Part shown: piece after piece, positions 15,076 through 24,143 of the stretch
How positions within the stretch are numbered: position 1 is the stretch's first letter
How the letters are laid out: every line of letters starts with the position of its first letter
Assembly (NCBI GenBank): GCA_964532485.1
Contig: CAZHKE010000013.1
Location: 3,289-67,288 of the forward strand
DNA length: 64,000 bases
Source of the DNA: DATBSK01 sp964532485
Lineage (GTDB): Bacteria; Actinomycetota; Acidimicrobiia; IMCC26256; PALSA-555
Direction of reading: 5' to 3'
Position numbers and translations under genes: made by a program
The notes under the pieces: model-generated
Told to the model about the DNA's origin: nothing
The model's input: only the letters and a program-made list of their open reading frames with translations
The model's database searches: none

Positions 15076-16082
15076 CCCGAGCTGCGGTCATCGGTGCCGG
15101 CTCCTGGGGGACCGCGGTCGCCGCGATCGTCGCCGACCATGCCGACGTCGTGCTCTGGGCTCGTGACCCGGAGCTGGCCGACCGCATCGGGCGCGACCAC
15201 GAGAACGATCGCTACCTCCCGGAGATCAGCCTCCCGCCGTCGCTACGGGCGACCGCGGCCCTCGAGGAAGCCTGCACCGACGCCGACGTGATCGTCGTGG
15301 GGGTGCCGTCGCACGGGTTTCGCGAGGTGCTCCGTGCCGCGTCGTCGCACATCGGGCCGAAGGTGCCGGTGATCAGCCTGTCGAAGGGTGTCGAGCAGGG
15401 GACTCGGCTGCGCATGACCGAGATCGTCGCCGACGTGCTGCCCGAGCATCCGCGAGCGCTGATCGGCGTGCTCACCGGCCCGAACCTCGCGCGCGAGGTC
15501 GCCGAGGGCCAGCCGGCCGCATCGGTCGTGGCGATCGGTGACGAGAGCACCGCCGCCGAGCTCCAGGCGCTGTTCATGACTCGCACGTTCCGCGTGTACA
15601 CGAACCCGGACGTCGTCGGGTGCGAAGCCGGCGGTGCGCTCAAGAACGTCATCGCGATCGCCGCCGGCATCGCAGCCGGCCTCGGGTACGGCGACAACAC
15701 GAAAGCCGCGCTCATCACCCGCGGTCTCGCCGAGCTCGCGCGGCTGGGCATCGCGCTCGGCGGCGACCCCCTCACGTTTGCCGGGCTCGCAGGGATGGGC
15801 GACCTCGTCGCGACCTGTACGAGCGACAAGAGCCGCAACCGTCGCGTCGGCGTCGAGCTCGGCCGCGGCCGCTCTCTCGACGACATCGTCACCGAGACGA
15901 ACATGGTCGCCGAGGGGGTCAAGAGCACGGCGGCCGTTCTCGAGATCGCTCGCGAGCACCGTGTCGAGATGCCCATCGCAGCGATGGTCGGTGCCGTGCT
16001 CTACGAAGACGCAACTCCGGCCGACCTGGTGCCCTCTCTCATGCTGCGCGAGGCCAAGGCCGAGCTCGACGGCATCCGGTGA
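15072..16082 (+). CDS. gpsA: NAD(P)-dependent glycerol-3-phosphate dehydrogenase
   Basis: Makes sn-glycerol-3-phosphate from dihydroxyacetone phosphate for phospholipids. 336 residues. The Rossmann motif is GAGSWGTA (residues 8-15); LSKGVEQGT, TGPNLAREVAEGQPAA, GALKNVIAIAAG with the catalytic Lys, and LAGMGDLVATC are diagnostic. Start and stop codons overlap those of plsC and the following unknown gene, so this is a tightly coupled operon. Confidence 0.97.
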   Translation: MTRAAVIGAGSWGTAVAAIVADHADVVLWARDPELADRIGRDHENDRYLPEISLPPSLRATAALEEACTDADVIVVGVPSHGFREVLRAASSHIGPKVPVISLSKGVEQGTRLRMTEIVADVLPEHPRALIGVLTGPNLAREVAEGQPAASVVAIGDESTAAELQALFMTRTFRVYTNPDVVGCEAGGALKNVIAIAAGIAAGLGYGDNTKAALITRGLAELARLGIALGGDPLTFAGLAGMGDLVATCTSDKSRNRRVGVELGRGRSLDDIVTETNMVAEGVKSTAAVLEIAREHRVEMPIAAMVGAVLYEDATPADLVPSLMLREAKAELDGIR

Positions 16083-17275
16083 CGCGCATCGGCGTGCTCG
16101 GCGGTGCCGCCGGCGCGCGCGTGCTGCCCGATGGCACGGTGCAGCCAGAGCGAACTGGATGGAGGCTGACCTGGTGGATCGGCGCCGACGACCGGTGGCG
16201 CATGCCGGCTCGGGAGACGACCGTGCGCCAGCAGCTCGACGGCGGCGTCCCGATCGTGCGAACCGCGCTGCGCGTTCCCGGTGGCGACGCAGTGGTTCGG
16301 GTGTACTCGGTCCCCGACGCCGGCGGCACGATCGTCGTCGACGTCGCCAACGAGTCCGCCGCGCCCTTCGTCGTCGCGCTCGTGGTCCAGCACGCGCGGC
16401 GCGTCGAGCTCGGCGGCGAGCTCGTCGTCGTCGATCAGCGTCCCGGCCTGGCCCTCACGCGTGCGCCGTCGCGCTGGTCGGTGGCGATCGCCCGGTCGAC
16501 CGATGTCGAGGTATGTGGCGGGGCGGCTCGCGAGGGCACCTTCCCCACGACCCGCGACCGGGCCGGCCGGATCGAGGCTGCGTTCCTGCTGCCGGTGCCG
16601 CATCGCGTCTCGGTGCGGGCCGCGATCGACCCGACGTCGCGCCAGGCCGTCGACCCGCGCTCCCTGCCGTCAGCGGACGACGTGGCACGCGGCTGGACCG
16701 CGCAGCTCGACCGGGGCATGCGCGTCGAGCTCCCCGACGCCCGCCTGACCGAGGCCGTGCGCGCCGCTCGCGCTCAGCTCCTGCTGTCCGGGTCCGATGG
16801 CCGTCCGTCGGGCGACGTTGTCGCGGCGCTCGAGGACTGGGGCTTCGACGCCGAAGCCGAGGCCGCGTGGCGAGGGCTCTCCGGTCGGGAGCGGCGACGG
16901 GCGAGTCGGCGATCTCCCCCGGCGCGGGCTGGGGCCCTCGACGAGCTCGTCGACGCCGCGAGCGCGCCGGGTCGCATCGACGCAGTCGCCCCCGCCCTCC
17001 TGCTCGCCGTGCGATCCCTGCTGGTCACCGAACGGGACGGCGCCGTGACGTTGCTGCACGAGCTCCCGCCGGCGTGGCGGGGGCACCCGCTGGAGGTCCA
17101 CGACGCACCGACGCGCGCCGGTCCGGTCTCGTTCGCAGTGCGCTGGCACGGGACGCGGCCGGCGCTGCTGTGGGCCGCGCCTCAGGGCGTGCGCCTGCGG
17201 GCTCCCGGGCTCGATCCAGCCTGGACGAACGCCGGGGCGGGCGGCGAGGCGTTGCTCGCGGAGTCGGCCGGATGA
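16079..17275 (+). CDS. Conserved hypothetical protein in the plsC-gpsA operon
   Basis: About 398 residues from a GTG overlapping the gpsA stop (GTGA). I do not recognise a family. The N-terminal half looks beta-rich, with TGWRLTWWIGADDRWRM followed by a Val-rich region; the C-terminal half is helical (EDWGFDAEAEAAWRGLSGRE, PALLLAVRSLL) and suggests an alpha/alpha repeat such as those in carbohydrate-active enzymes, but that is a guess. There is no signal peptide. The frame also overlaps the following ORF start by 4 bp. Confidence 0.7.
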   Translation: MTRIGVLGGAAGARVLPDGTVQPERTGWRLTWWIGADDRWRMPARETTVRQQLDGGVPIVRTALRVPGGDAVVRVYSVPDAGGTIVVDVANESAAPFVVALVVQHARRVELGGELVVVDQRPGLALTRAPSRWSVAIARSTDVEVCGGAAREGTFPTTRDRAGRIEAAFLLPVPHRVSVRAAIDPTSRQAVDPRSLPSADDVARGWTAQLDRGMRVELPDARLTEAVRAARAQLLLSGSDGRPSGDVVAALEDWGFDAEAEAAWRGLSGRERRRASRRSPPARAGALDELVDAASAPGRIDAVAPALLLAVRSLLVTERDGAVTLLHELPPAWRGHPLEVHDAPTRAGPVSFAVRWHGTRPALLWAAPQGVRLRAPGLDPAWTNAGAGGEALLAESAG

Positions 17276-18379
17276 GTGGGGGGATGCTCGATCCCGACGT
17301 CGACCCCGCGGCGCTGGAGGCGCTCGGCCTCCACGACCCGGAGGCGCCGGACGCCGAGGATCGACTCGAGATGCTCCGCCTCGCGCTCGGGCTCGGCGCG
17401 ACGGTCGAAGAGATGCGTGACGCGATCGCCGAACGACGCCTTCACGCGATCCCCGCGGAACGAGTGCTCCAGGGGGCACGGAGCGGTTGACGCTCGACGA
17501 AGCGATCGAGCGGTCGGGCATCGACGCCGAGCTGGGTCGACGCGTGTGGCGTGCCTTGGGTCTCGTGGAGCCGTCCGCGCACGCGCTCGCCTGCTCGGAG
17601 CGCGACGTGGACCTCTTCGGGTTCTTCCGCCTTGCCGAGGCGACGTTCGGGCTCGCCCCGGCGCTCGCCCTCATCCGCACCGCCGGCAGCGCGACGGCTC
17701 GCCTCGCGGATGGCGCGATCTCGAGCGCGCGCTCGGTCCTCGAGGCGCCGCTCGGAGGGCGGCACGAACGCGGACATCGCCAGGAGGTTCGTCGACGTCG
17801 CGCGCACCGTGGTCCCGCCGCTGTACCCGATGCTCGAGACGGTGCACCGGCACCACCTCGTCGGGGCCGGACGGCGGTACTCGGCGTGGGGCGTGGCACC
17901 TACCACGAACCAGACGTCAGACGCGGTGGTCGCCTTCGCCGACGTCGTCGGATACACGTCGCTGACGCAATGGATCTCGCCGGAGGAGCTCGAGGGGCTC
18001 GGTCGCGGAGCGTGCCGTCGCGGCCGCGGCGCGCCCGGGCGCTCGGCTCGTCAAGACGATCGGCGACGAGGCGATGTTCGTGGCCGGGAACGCTCGGAGC
18101 GCGGTGGAGATCGCCCGGAGCCTCGTGGACGACCCGCAGCTCCCGCCGTTGCGCGTCGGCCTCGCGGCGGGCGAGATCGTGACGCGCGACGGCGACGTGT
18201 TCAAGCCCGTCGTCAACCGTGCGGCGCGCCTCGTCGAGATGGCCGAGCCCGAGCAGATCGTCTGCGACGCCGAGGCGGCTCGCCGGCTGGGCGAGCGGAC
18301 CGCGGCTGTCAGCCTCGGCCGGCGCTCGCTCCACGGCTTCGACGACCCCGTCGAGGTGTACGCCGTTGCCGCTCCTTGA
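17272..18379 (+). pseudogene. Adenylate/guanylate cyclase gene broken by three apparent indels
   Basis: Read in three frames, this region gives a class III nucleotide cyclase with an N-terminal actinobacterial regulatory domain (LGLHDPEAPDAEDRLEMLRLALGLGATVEEMRDA, then LTLDEAIERSGIDAELGRRVWRALGL), a linker, and a cyclase domain (VAFADVVGYTSLTQWIS, then KTIGDEAMFVAG and FKPVVNRAARLVE). Frame changes are needed in the G5 tract near 17471-17475 (one base missing), near 17754-17759 (one extra) and near 18000-18002 (one extra). The ORF 17272-17490 alone would encode a 72-residue stub. Either the gene is decaying or these are sequencing errors. An intact paralogue lies at 38.3 kb. Confidence 0.8.
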
Positions 18380-18385
18380 CGCGCA

Positions 18386-21130
18386 TCACTCGAGACGCAG
18401 CGTCGCGATCTCCCAGGGGCGCAGCCCTCGGCTCCCGGTGAACGACTCGAGGACGCGGCCGCGCAGGTTGACGACGTCGCCGAGCGCGACGTTGCCATCG
18501 ACCGCGATGCCCACCGTCGACGGCTCCGGTGACGCGTTGTGGACGCGCACGACGAGCCGGCCCTCCTCACGCCGCACCGCCGAGACTTCGGCGCCGTCGA
18601 CGCGGAGTGCTTGGCCGCTCGCCGGTGCGGAGCACTGCGCGCCGCCGGCGCGCACTCGTTCGAGCGGAACCAGGAACGCGTCCGCAGCCGCATGCACGTC
18701 GGCATCGCGCCAGCTGCCTCGGTGTGGGAGCACCGCGTAGTCGACGACGAGGCGACCCTGGAGCTGCGGCCCGTCGAGCGGGTCGAGGGGCCCGGCGGGG
18801 TTGGGTCGCAGCGTCAGCTCCGAGCGTGACAGGTACCCCGTGGCGCGCAGCAGCGTGAGAGCGAGCTCGCCGCCGGTGCCGCGGTCGTCGGCGACCACCT
18901 CGTACTCGAGCAGGCCGTCGTGGAGGAGCGCGACTCCCTGGTCACCGTCGGAGCAGTCGACGAAGCGCCGCGACACGAACGTCGGGAGCCCGACCTCGTT
19001 GGGCCCGCCCTCGGCCGTCAGGCCGCGGTGGACGACCGCGTACGCGCACTCCGCGTCGGACCCGTCGACACGCTCCGGCAGTGGGAAGTGCGCGCGCAGA
19101 CGGTGATCGCGGCACCGGTTGTCGAGCTCCGCGTGGATGCGCAGGAACCGCTCACCGGCCCGAAGCTCCAGCGTCGTGTGCACGTCGACAGCGTCCGTCT
19201 CGTCGCTTCGGCGCTCGCACGAGCGCTCGTCACCAACAGCATGACGCGGCAGGTCGTACGACGCGGTGACGACGAGTCGTGCGCGAACGGGGCCGTGCTC
19301 CGTCGCCTCGATGTGCAGCGACGTCGGCTGGTCGACGCTCGTGTCTCTTGCGGGAGGCGAGTAGTTGTACGTGTCGCCACCGTCACCTCCGTCGACGAGG
19401 CGGTTCGCGCCTGACACGACGACTCCGTCGGCGGTGGTGAGCGTGAGCGTGCCATCGGCGACGTCGACCTCGGCGCGCAGGTGCTCGTTCTCGAGGAAGC
19501 GTTCCCCGGCGCGGAGCGTCGACGCAGGGCCGGCACCCTCGGCTGCGGTGAAGGTGCGCCAGCCGAACCCGGGAACGGGCGCCGCGTCGACGAGCACGTC
19601 ACGCGCCGGCGGGAGCGTCTGGCGGAATCGCAACGTCGCGCCACGCTCGCCGAGGTCGAGGAGCTCGTCGCGCAGCGCTTCGAGGTCGATCGGCTCGTCG
19701 CCACCGCGGATGGCGTGGAACGTGTACTCCCAGTCGTCGGGCGCGGCCTCACGTCGGGTCACCTGCCCGATTCGAGCACCGGCGAACTCCGGGCCCCGGA
19801 TCATCTCGAGGACCCAGCGCACCTTCGTGCCCACGACCGTGGCGCTGAAGCCGTCACCACCGACGATCCCGAGCAGCTGCGTCGGGCACGGCCGGCCCTC
19901 GTCGTCGACGAGGTGGACCGGGCCCTCGCCCGGGACGGTCAGGCGCACGAGACCGCCTCGCTGCACCCGCGTCGGGTTCCACACGAGTGTCGACCCGGGT
20001 GGCGCGTCGACGCGCGTGGCGAGCTCGTGCAGCGCGTCGCGCGTGAGCGCATCACCGATCTGGCGCGCCTCCTGGTAGCGGACGGCCACGGCGTCCACCA
20101 CCTCGTCGGCACTGCACGCGCACGAGGAGTCGTGGGCGCTGTTGAGCACGAGGGCTCGCCAGGCGATCTCGAGCAACCGTTCCGGGTAGCGGTCGGCCGC
20201 GAGCAGCAGCGCGCTCGTCGGCTCGGCGCGTCGCTCGAGCGCCCGCTCGGCCGCTGCACACGCCTGGTGCACGTCGACCCGGTTCGAGGCCACGCCCATC
20301 AGCACGTTGGCGCGCGCACCGGAGCGCAGCTCGCTCGACCAGACGGGGAGATCGTCGGGTGACGGCTGATCCGCGAGGTACTCGGGGAGCGACGTGATCG
20401 TGAAGCGGTACTCGTCCTGGGCCGCGTTGGCGTCGGCGACGACCTGCCCGAGCCAGGGCTGGGGGAGCTGGTGGTCGGTGCCGTTCATCAGCAGCATCCC
20501 GCCATCGTCGAGGCGGGCGGCGCCGAGCTCGGCTTCGTAGCCGCGGGTGCGCGCGACCAGCGCGGTCGCTTCCTTGGGGAGATCACGCCCGTTGGAGTAC
20601 GAGCCGTAGAGGTATTCGGCTCGCACGCGTGACCCGTCCTGCGCCTCCCACCAGAAGGCGGTGCGATCGATCGACGCGGGCACGCCGCGCCAGACGACGG
20701 CGTGCTCGAAGCCGGCGAGTCGGAGCAGCTGGGGCATCTGCGCGACGTGCCCGAACATGTCGGGGAGGTAGCCCACCTCCATCACCGCGCCCAGCTCGGT
20801 CGCGCGTGCGATGCCCGCCTGGAGGTCGCGGACCATCGTCTCGCCCGACACCATGTACTCGTCCATGAGGACCATCCATGGACCGAACTGCAGCCGCCCC
20901 TCTCGCGCGAGGGCGGCCAGCCGGGGCGCGGCTTCGGGGCGAACCTCGAGGTAGTCGTCGATCACGACGGTCTGACCGTCGAGCAGGAACCGCTCGTACG
21001 TCTCGTCGCGCTCGAGGAGGTCGAGCAGCTCGTCCAGGAGCCCGACGAGGCGAACCCGGAACGTCTGGAACGACGCGTACCACTCGCGGTCCCAATGCGT
21101 GTGCGGGACGACCCCGACCGAGAGTGCCAT
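18386..21130 (-). CDS. Glycoside hydrolase family 38 alpha-mannosidase
   Basis: Large (914-residue) cytoplasmic GH38 enzyme that releases alpha-linked mannose. It opens with VVPHTHWDREWY, the metal-binding signature; GYLPDMFGH carries the nucleophile Asp; helical middle and beta-sandwich C-terminal domains follow. There is no signal peptide, so it probably acts on internal glycans such as mannosylated lipids or imported oligosaccharides. I use the ATG at 21130, which puts the start just before the conserved region and 10 nt after a TAGGCT hexamer; an ATG at 21160 would add ten residues. It diverges from a HAD phosphatase gene. Confidence 0.9.
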   Translation of the reverse strand: MALSVGVVPHTHWDREWYASFQTFRVRLVGLLDELLDLLERDETYERFLLDGQTVVIDDYLEVRPEAAPRLAALAREGRLQFGPWMVLMDEYMVSGETMVRDLQAGIARATELGAVMEVGYLPDMFGHVAQMPQLLRLAGFEHAVVWRGVPASIDRTAFWWEAQDGSRVRAEYLYGSYSNGRDLPKEATALVARTRGYEAELGAARLDDGGMLLMNGTDHQLPQPWLGQVVADANAAQDEYRFTITSLPEYLADQPSPDDLPVWSSELRSGARANVLMGVASNRVDVHQACAAAERALERRAEPTSALLLAADRYPERLLEIAWRALVLNSAHDSSCACSADEVVDAVAVRYQEARQIGDALTRDALHELATRVDAPPGSTLVWNPTRVQRGGLVRLTVPGEGPVHLVDDEGRPCPTQLLGIVGGDGFSATVVGTKVRWVLEMIRGPEFAGARIGQVTRREAAPDDWEYTFHAIRGGDEPIDLEALRDELLDLGERGATLRFRQTLPPARDVLVDAAPVPGFGWRTFTAAEGAGPASTLRAGERFLENEHLRAEVDVADGTLTLTTADGVVVSGANRLVDGGDGGDTYNYSPPARDTSVDQPTSLHIEATEHGPVRARLVVTASYDLPRHAVGDERSCERRSDETDAVDVHTTLELRAGERFLRIHAELDNRCRDHRLRAHFPLPERVDGSDAECAYAVVHRGLTAEGGPNEVGLPTFVSRRFVDCSDGDQGVALLHDGLLEYEVVADDRGTGGELALTLLRATGYLSRSELTLRPNPAGPLDPLDGPQLQGRLVVDYAVLPHRGSWRDADVHAAADAFLVPLERVRAGGAQCSAPASGQALRVDGAEVSAVRREEGRLVVRVHNASPEPSTVGIAVDGNVALGDVVNLRGRVLESFTGSRGLRPWEIATLRLE

Positions 21131-21171
21131 CTCGTGCACCAGCCTACGAGCGGCCTGCATACCATCGCCGG

Positions 21172-21837
21172 GTGCCCGACGCGTCCGACATCGACGTCCT
21201 CGGTCTCGATCTCACGCGAACGGCGGTGTTCGTCGACTTCGACGGCACCGTCAGCGAGGCCGACACAGGCGTGCACCTCCTCGAGCGGCTCGCCCGGCCG
21301 GGATGGCGCGAGCTCGGCGAGGCGTATTCGCGCGGCGCGATCGGGAGCCGCGAGTGCCTGCTCGACGAGTGGGACCTCCTGCCGAAGGACGAGCAGCTGC
21401 TCCGCTCGGTGGCGCGCGAGGTGCCGATCGATCCCGGCGCGGCACCGCTGCTCGATGCGCTTCGGGCCGCTGGTGCCGACGTGACGATGGTGTCGGACGG
21501 GTTCGGGATCCGTGCCGACGAGGTCGCGAGCGAGCTCGGCGTTCGCCTGCTCAGCAACGCCGCCGACTGGGCGAGCGGTCGCCTCGCGTTCCCGCACGAG
21601 GACCGGTGCTGCGCCTGCTCGTCGTGCGGGACGTGCAAGCAGGCGCCGATCAAGGAGGCTCGACACCGGGGACTTACGACGCTGCTCGTGGGTGACGACG
21701 CGAGCGACCGCAAGGCGGCGCTGCTCGCCGACGTGGTGTTCGCCAAGGATGTGCTCGCCGACTGGTGCCGGCACAACGGCGTTCCGTGCCGCCGCTTCGA
21801 TCGTCTGGCCGACGTGCAGGCAGCGCTGGGGCTCTAA
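21172..21837 (+). CDS. HAD-superfamily phosphatase (MtnX/SerB-like)
   Basis: 221-residue HAD-IB hydrolase. Motif I is FVDFDGTVSEAD, motif II TMVSDGFG, and motif III/IV GDDASDRKAALLADVVFAK. A CCACSSCGTCK cluster in the cap region resembles MtnX-like enzymes. The GTG start follows TACCAT by 6 nt. The substrate is a small phosphomonoester; phosphoserine or a methionine-salvage intermediate are possibilities. The next gene, an RpiB-like isomerase, starts 10 nt after its stop codon. Confidence 0.85.
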   Translation: MPDASDIDVLGLDLTRTAVFVDFDGTVSEADTGVHLLERLARPGWRELGEAYSRGAIGSRECLLDEWDLLPKDEQLLRSVAREVPIDPGAAPLLDALRAAGADVTMVSDGFGIRADEVASELGVRLLSNAADWASGRLAFPHEDRCCACSSCGTCKQAPIKEARHRGLTTLLVGDDASDRKAALLADVVFAKDVLADWCRHNGVPCRRFDRLADVQAALGL

Positions 21838-21846
21838 CCTGCGAAC

Positions 21847-22296
21847 GTGCGCATCGCGCTCGGGTCCGACGAACGCACGCCGCTCACGGACGCCGTCACC
21901 GACGACCTGCGCGAGCGCGGCCACGACCTGGTGGTCGTGGGCCCACCCGATGGTCAGGACGACAAGGAGTGGGCCGAGGTCGGCCGCATCGTCGGGGGGC
22001 TCGTCGCCGAGGGTCGCTGCCAGACCGGCGTGCTGTTCTGCTGGACCGGCACCGGGGCGTCCATCGCCGCCAACAAGGTCGCGGGCGTGCGGGCGGCGTT
22101 GTGCACCGATGCCGCGACCGCGGCCGGAGCCCGCACCTGGAACGACGCCAACGTGCTGGTCATGGGTCTACGCCTGACGACCACCGACCTGGCGCGGGAG
22201 ATGCTCGACGCCTGGTTCTCGACCCCCGCGAACCCGAGCGAGGCTGCGAACATCGCGTCCCTCGAACGCGCGCCCGCCACGGAGAAGAGGAGCTGA
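21847..22296 (+). CDS. RpiB/LacAB family sugar-phosphate isomerase
   Basis: 149 residues. RpiB-type marks are the N-terminal MRIALGSDE, LFCWTGTGASIAANKVAGVRAALC (the catalytic loop, with Cys in the usual active-site position) and NDANVLVMG. It likely interconverts an aldose- and ketose-phosphate such as ribose-5-phosphate/ribulose-5-phosphate. TAACCT, which uses the TAA-region of the preceding gene's stop, lies 6 nt before the GTG start. Its TGA overlaps the next ATG. Confidence 0.87.
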   Translation: MRIALGSDERTPLTDAVTDDLRERGHDLVVVGPPDGQDDKEWAEVGRIVGGLVAEGRCQTGVLFCWTGTGASIAANKVAGVRAALCTDAATAAGARTWNDANVLVMGLRLTTTDLAREMLDAWFSTPANPSEAANIASLERAPATEKRS

Positions 22297-22589
22297 TGGG
22301 GACGTACGTGATGCTGACGACCGTCGGGCCCGACGGCTGGGCGACGATCCGGGAGCAGCCCGAGCGGATCCACGAGGTCACCGCCGAGGTCGAGGCGATG
22401 GGGCTGAAGGTCGTCGCCCAGTACGCGCTGCTCGGGCAGTGGGACTTCCTGAACGTCATCGAGGCGCCCGACGAGGCCACGATCGCGCGGGCGGCCGTGG
22501 CCTTGGCGGCCCGGGGCACGATGCGCACCACGACCCTGCAGGCCGTGGCGATCGACGACCTCGTCGCCGCCCTCAAGGCCGAGGGCTGA
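22296..22589 (+). CDS. GYD-domain protein
   Basis: 97-residue GYD-family protein (Dabb/ferredoxin-like fold), opening MGTYVMLTTVGPDGWATIREQPERI and containing ALLGQWDFLNVIEAPDE. The function of the family is not established. TGATG overlap with the isomerase suggests translational coupling; GAGGAG lies 6 nt before the ATG. Confidence 0.85.
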   Translation: MGTYVMLTTVGPDGWATIREQPERIHEVTAEVEAMGLKVVAQYALLGQWDFLNVIEAPDEATIARAAVALAARGTMRTTTLQAVAIDDLVAALKAEG

Positions 22590-22625
22590 CGACTCCGTGC
22601 TCGGGTGCCGCCGCGCCGCGACCGC

Positions 22626-22862
22626 TCAGATCCACCACATCGATCGGCCCTTCTTCTCCGTCCGGACCTCGTCGGGGCCGAAGTCGGTGGGCAGGACCGA
22701 GTCGTCGCTGCGGCGGCGGATGCGATAGCGCGGGTCTCCTTCACTGACTCCGAGCACCGTGTCCACCTCGAACCCGGTCGACCAGCGCCGGTCGAACCGG
22801 GTGCGCACCTCGACTCGGGTCCCCCGATCGACAGGGCGGGGGTGCGCCGGTTGGGGATCCAC
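22626..22862 (-). CDS. Small conserved hypothetical protein
   Basis: 78 residues from a GTG at 22862. It is basic and hydrophilic, with a beta-rich middle (RGTRVEVRTRFDRRWSTGFEV, RYRIRRRSDDSVLPTDFG) and a terminal WWI. It resembles short SH3-like or Tudor-like proteins of unknown role but I cannot name the family. Coding potential is moderate; it sits between convergent and divergent neighbours without overlap. Confidence 0.55.
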   Translation of the reverse strand: MDPQPAHPRPVDRGTRVEVRTRFDRRWSTGFEVDTVLGVSEGDPRYRIRRRSDDSVLPTDFGPDEVRTEKKGRSMWWI

Positions 22863-22940
22863 GCCGCGATGCTACGGGCCGAGACGGCCACCCACCGCGA
22901 AGACGCGGTTGCGGGTCTGTGAACGATTAGGTTGCGGCGC

Positions 22941-23603
22941 GTGGTGGCCACCCCGACGCTCCGCCTGGAGCGACGGTGCTGGAAGGCCGGGGAACGAGTC
23001 GTCGTGGGCATCGACGAGGTCGGTCGCGGCGCATGGGCCGGGCCCGTGACCGTGGCCGCGGTGGTGCCCGCCCCGGAGCACCTGCGCGGGATCCGCGACT
23101 CCAAGCAGCTCACCCGCCATGAACGCGAGCGCGCCGCGAGCGACGTGCGCGACTGGGCGGTCGCCTTCGGGGTCGGGCACGCGACCCACCTGGAGTGCGA
23201 CGAGCTCGGGATGACCGCCGCGCTGCGCGCCGCGGCCCACCGCGCGCTCGCCGAGCTCGCCGCGCAGGGCTACGAGCCCGACCGCGTCATCCTCGACGGC
23301 AACCACGACTACCTCGGGCTCGGGAAGAGACGGGTGACGACCGTCATCAAGGGCGACACTTCCGTCCTCGGTGTCGCCGCGGCCTCGTGCGTCGCGAAGG
23401 TCACCCGAGACGCGCTCATGCGTCAGGAGGCCGACCACTACCCGCCCTACGACTTCGAGTCGAACGTGGGCTATCCCGCACCGGTCCACAAGGCGGCGCT
23501 TCGCGGCTACGGGCCGAGCGCGATCCACCGCCGCACCTGGATCTTCATGGAGGGCCTGTGCTGGCCGGGGCTCCCGCCACCGCCCGGCCGCCTGTTCGCC
23601 TGA
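22941..23603 (+). CDS. rnhB: Ribonuclease HII
   Basis: Endonuclease that removes ribonucleotides from DNA. 220 residues. Acidic motif GIDEVGRGAWAGP supplies the first Asp-Glu pair; DSKQLT and VAKVTRDALM are the other signature segments; VDxSFESNVGY-like DFESNVGYPAPVHKAAL is typical. The start is a GTG at 22941, 7 nt after TAGGTT; a TTG at 22932 would lie inside that element. Confidence 0.94.
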   Translation: MVATPTLRLERRCWKAGERVVVGIDEVGRGAWAGPVTVAAVVPAPEHLRGIRDSKQLTRHERERAASDVRDWAVAFGVGHATHLECDELGMTAALRAAAHRALAELAAQGYEPDRVILDGNHDYLGLGKRRVTTVIKGDTSVLGVAAASCVAKVTRDALMRQEADHYPPYDFESNVGYPAPVHKAALRGYGPSAIHRRTWIFMEGLCWPGLPPPPGRLFA

Positions 23604-23664
23604 TCGGGCATTGCAGGTTCCTGGTCGGGCTCTGCAAGTTCCCTGATCGGGCAGTGCAAGCTCT
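23600..23664. repeat. Three imperfect 21-22 bp direct repeats upstream of an Nfu_N-like gene
   Basis: Units start at 23600, 23621 and 23643 with the consensus CTGATCGGGCANTGCAAGTTC (each unit diverges at a few positions). The spacing is two helical turns, so a regulator could bind all copies on one face of the DNA. The last copy ends 13 nt before the ATG at 23678. Confidence 0.8.
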
Positions 23665-23677
23665 AGGGTTCCCGGCG

Positions 23678-24043
23678 ATGGGCCAGGAGATCACGGTCAC
23701 CGCGCGGCCCGGCGTGTCACCCTCGGTCCGGATGTTCGACTGCAACCGCTCGATCACCGGCATGGCGATCGAGCGCTACGAGTCGCGTGAGGGCATCACG
23801 GCCGGCCGCCCGCCCGACGTGCTCGCCCGCCGGCTGTTCGACCTCGGAGCGGAGAAGGTCACGGTGTACTCGAACGACGTCGTCGTCGAGGCGGCGCCCG
23901 ACGCCTGGCCCGAGCTCGAGCTGAAGGTGGTCGAGGCGATCGAGCACCTCTTCGGCTTCTACGGCGACGATGCCGGCTGGTCCGACGACGCCCTCCGCAC
24001 GCTCGGCGTCGAGCCGCTGCCCCGCCCCGAGCCGACGGCATAG
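23678..24043 (+). CDS. Nfu/NifU N-terminal-domain-like protein
   Basis: 121 residues. The central part (VLARRLFDLGAEKVTVYSNDVVVEAAPDAWPELELKVVEAI) resembles the Nfu_N domain found next to the iron-sulphur scaffold domain of Nfu proteins, but the CxxC scaffold module is absent. The molecular role is unclear; a helper for Fe-S cluster handling is possible. It is preceded by three 22-bp repeats that may control it. It reads away from the SOS genes that follow by 100 nt. Confidence 0.6.
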   Translation: MGQEITVTARPGVSPSVRMFDCNRSITGMAIERYESREGITAGRPPDVLARRLFDLGAEKVTVYSNDVVVEAAPDAWPELELKVVEAIEHLFGFYGDDAGWSDDALRTLGVEPLPRPEPTA

Positions 24044-24114
24044 CTCTCGCGACTGCTGACCGTCAGCCGCGACGATCGTGGCTGACATCACAGGGGGAGC
24101 GCCGGGGGTTGCTC

Positions 24115-24132
24115 ATCGAACACATGTTCGAT
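24115..24132. promoter_or_regulatory. LexA (SOS) box of imuA'-imuB
   Basis: ATCGAACACATGTTCGAT, with 8-bp palindromic arms, matches the actinobacterial LexA operator CGAAC-N4-GTTCG. It overlaps the region just upstream of TAGAAC (24132-24137), which is 6 nt before the imuA' ATG, so LexA would block the polymerase directly. Confidence 0.9.
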
Positions 24133-24143
24133 AGAACTGCGGC

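Noticed and set aside
17487..18182. A 231-residue ORF after the gpsA operon
   Set aside because: Only its first third matches the cyclase family; the rest is the out-of-frame tail of the broken cyclase gene.
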